Shown: positions 63,956 to 64,000 of the stretch, in pieces
Layout of the letters: every line of letters begins with the position of its first letter
Position numbering within the stretch: position 1 is the stretch's first letter
Source of the DNA: Undaria pinnatifida
Taxonomy: Eukaryota > Sar > Phaeophyceae > Laminariales > Alariaceae
Reading direction: 5' to 3'
Length of the DNA: 64,000 nucleotides
Assembly: GCA_012845835.1 (NCBI GenBank)
Contig: JABAKD010000013.1
Location: 8,781,128 to 8,845,127, forward strand
Notes under the pieces: generated by a model
What the model saw: the letters and a program-made list of their open reading frames with translations, nothing else
What the model was told of the DNA's origin: nothing
The model's database searches: none
Translations under genes and position numbers: made by a program

Positions 63956-64000
63956 CCATGGATATAACTACTACTACTGCTGTAGCTACAAATGAAAATA

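Overview
The window looks like nuclear DNA from a eukaryote with a large, repeat-rich genome. The one substantial host gene is split by GT-AG introns and has GC-rich, low-complexity coding sequence. No operons, ribosome-binding sites or bacterial genes are visible. Long C/G tracts, simple repeats and many decayed transposons fill most of the 64 kb. An algal or other stramenopile genome (brown-alga type) would fit, but this is inference from general style and no marker gene proves it.

Layout. 1-1.6 kb: no recognisable gene. 1.6-6.5 kb: a nearly complete but broken Ty1/copia LTR retrotransposon on the minus strand. 7.1-14.3 kb: two copies of a ~760-bp direct repeat; between them sits a 3.1-kb non-coding LTR element with a perfect 5-bp target duplication. 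14.6-15.8 kb: a tRNA-headed SINE and a small tandem duplication. 16.0-23.3 kb: C/G-rich inverted arms bracketing a frameshifted DDE transposase gene, with a ~125-bp palindrome at the inner edge of the right arm. 23.6-33.7 kb: nested repeats, including more SINEs, a duplicated ~540-bp block with one SINE-filled and one SINE-empty copy, a three-copy ~200-bp array and a satellite-like array with a ~545-bp higher-order period.

34.6-46.7 kb carries the main gene, on the plus strand. Ten exons join with matching phase at every proposed junction to encode about 2,800 residues resembling the Fanconi anaemia protein FANCD2, swollen by low-complexity inserts. The part that should carry the regulatory ubiquitinated lysine appears to be missing. 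46.7-56 kb is mostly non-genic, with simple repeats and two decayed LINE fragments bordered by G tracts. 56.6-59.2 kb (minus) holds the last two exons of an unidentified coiled-coil protein with repeated FAKTK-type units. 59.2-64 kb is non-genic, with small repeats and a final SINE remnant.

The two host genes have no evident functional link. The transposons interact: the non-coding LTR element has no enzymes of its own and has the same type of polypurine tract and LTR ends as the copia element, so it was probably moved by a copia-like machinery in trans. The SINEs likewise would need a LINE reverse transcriptase.
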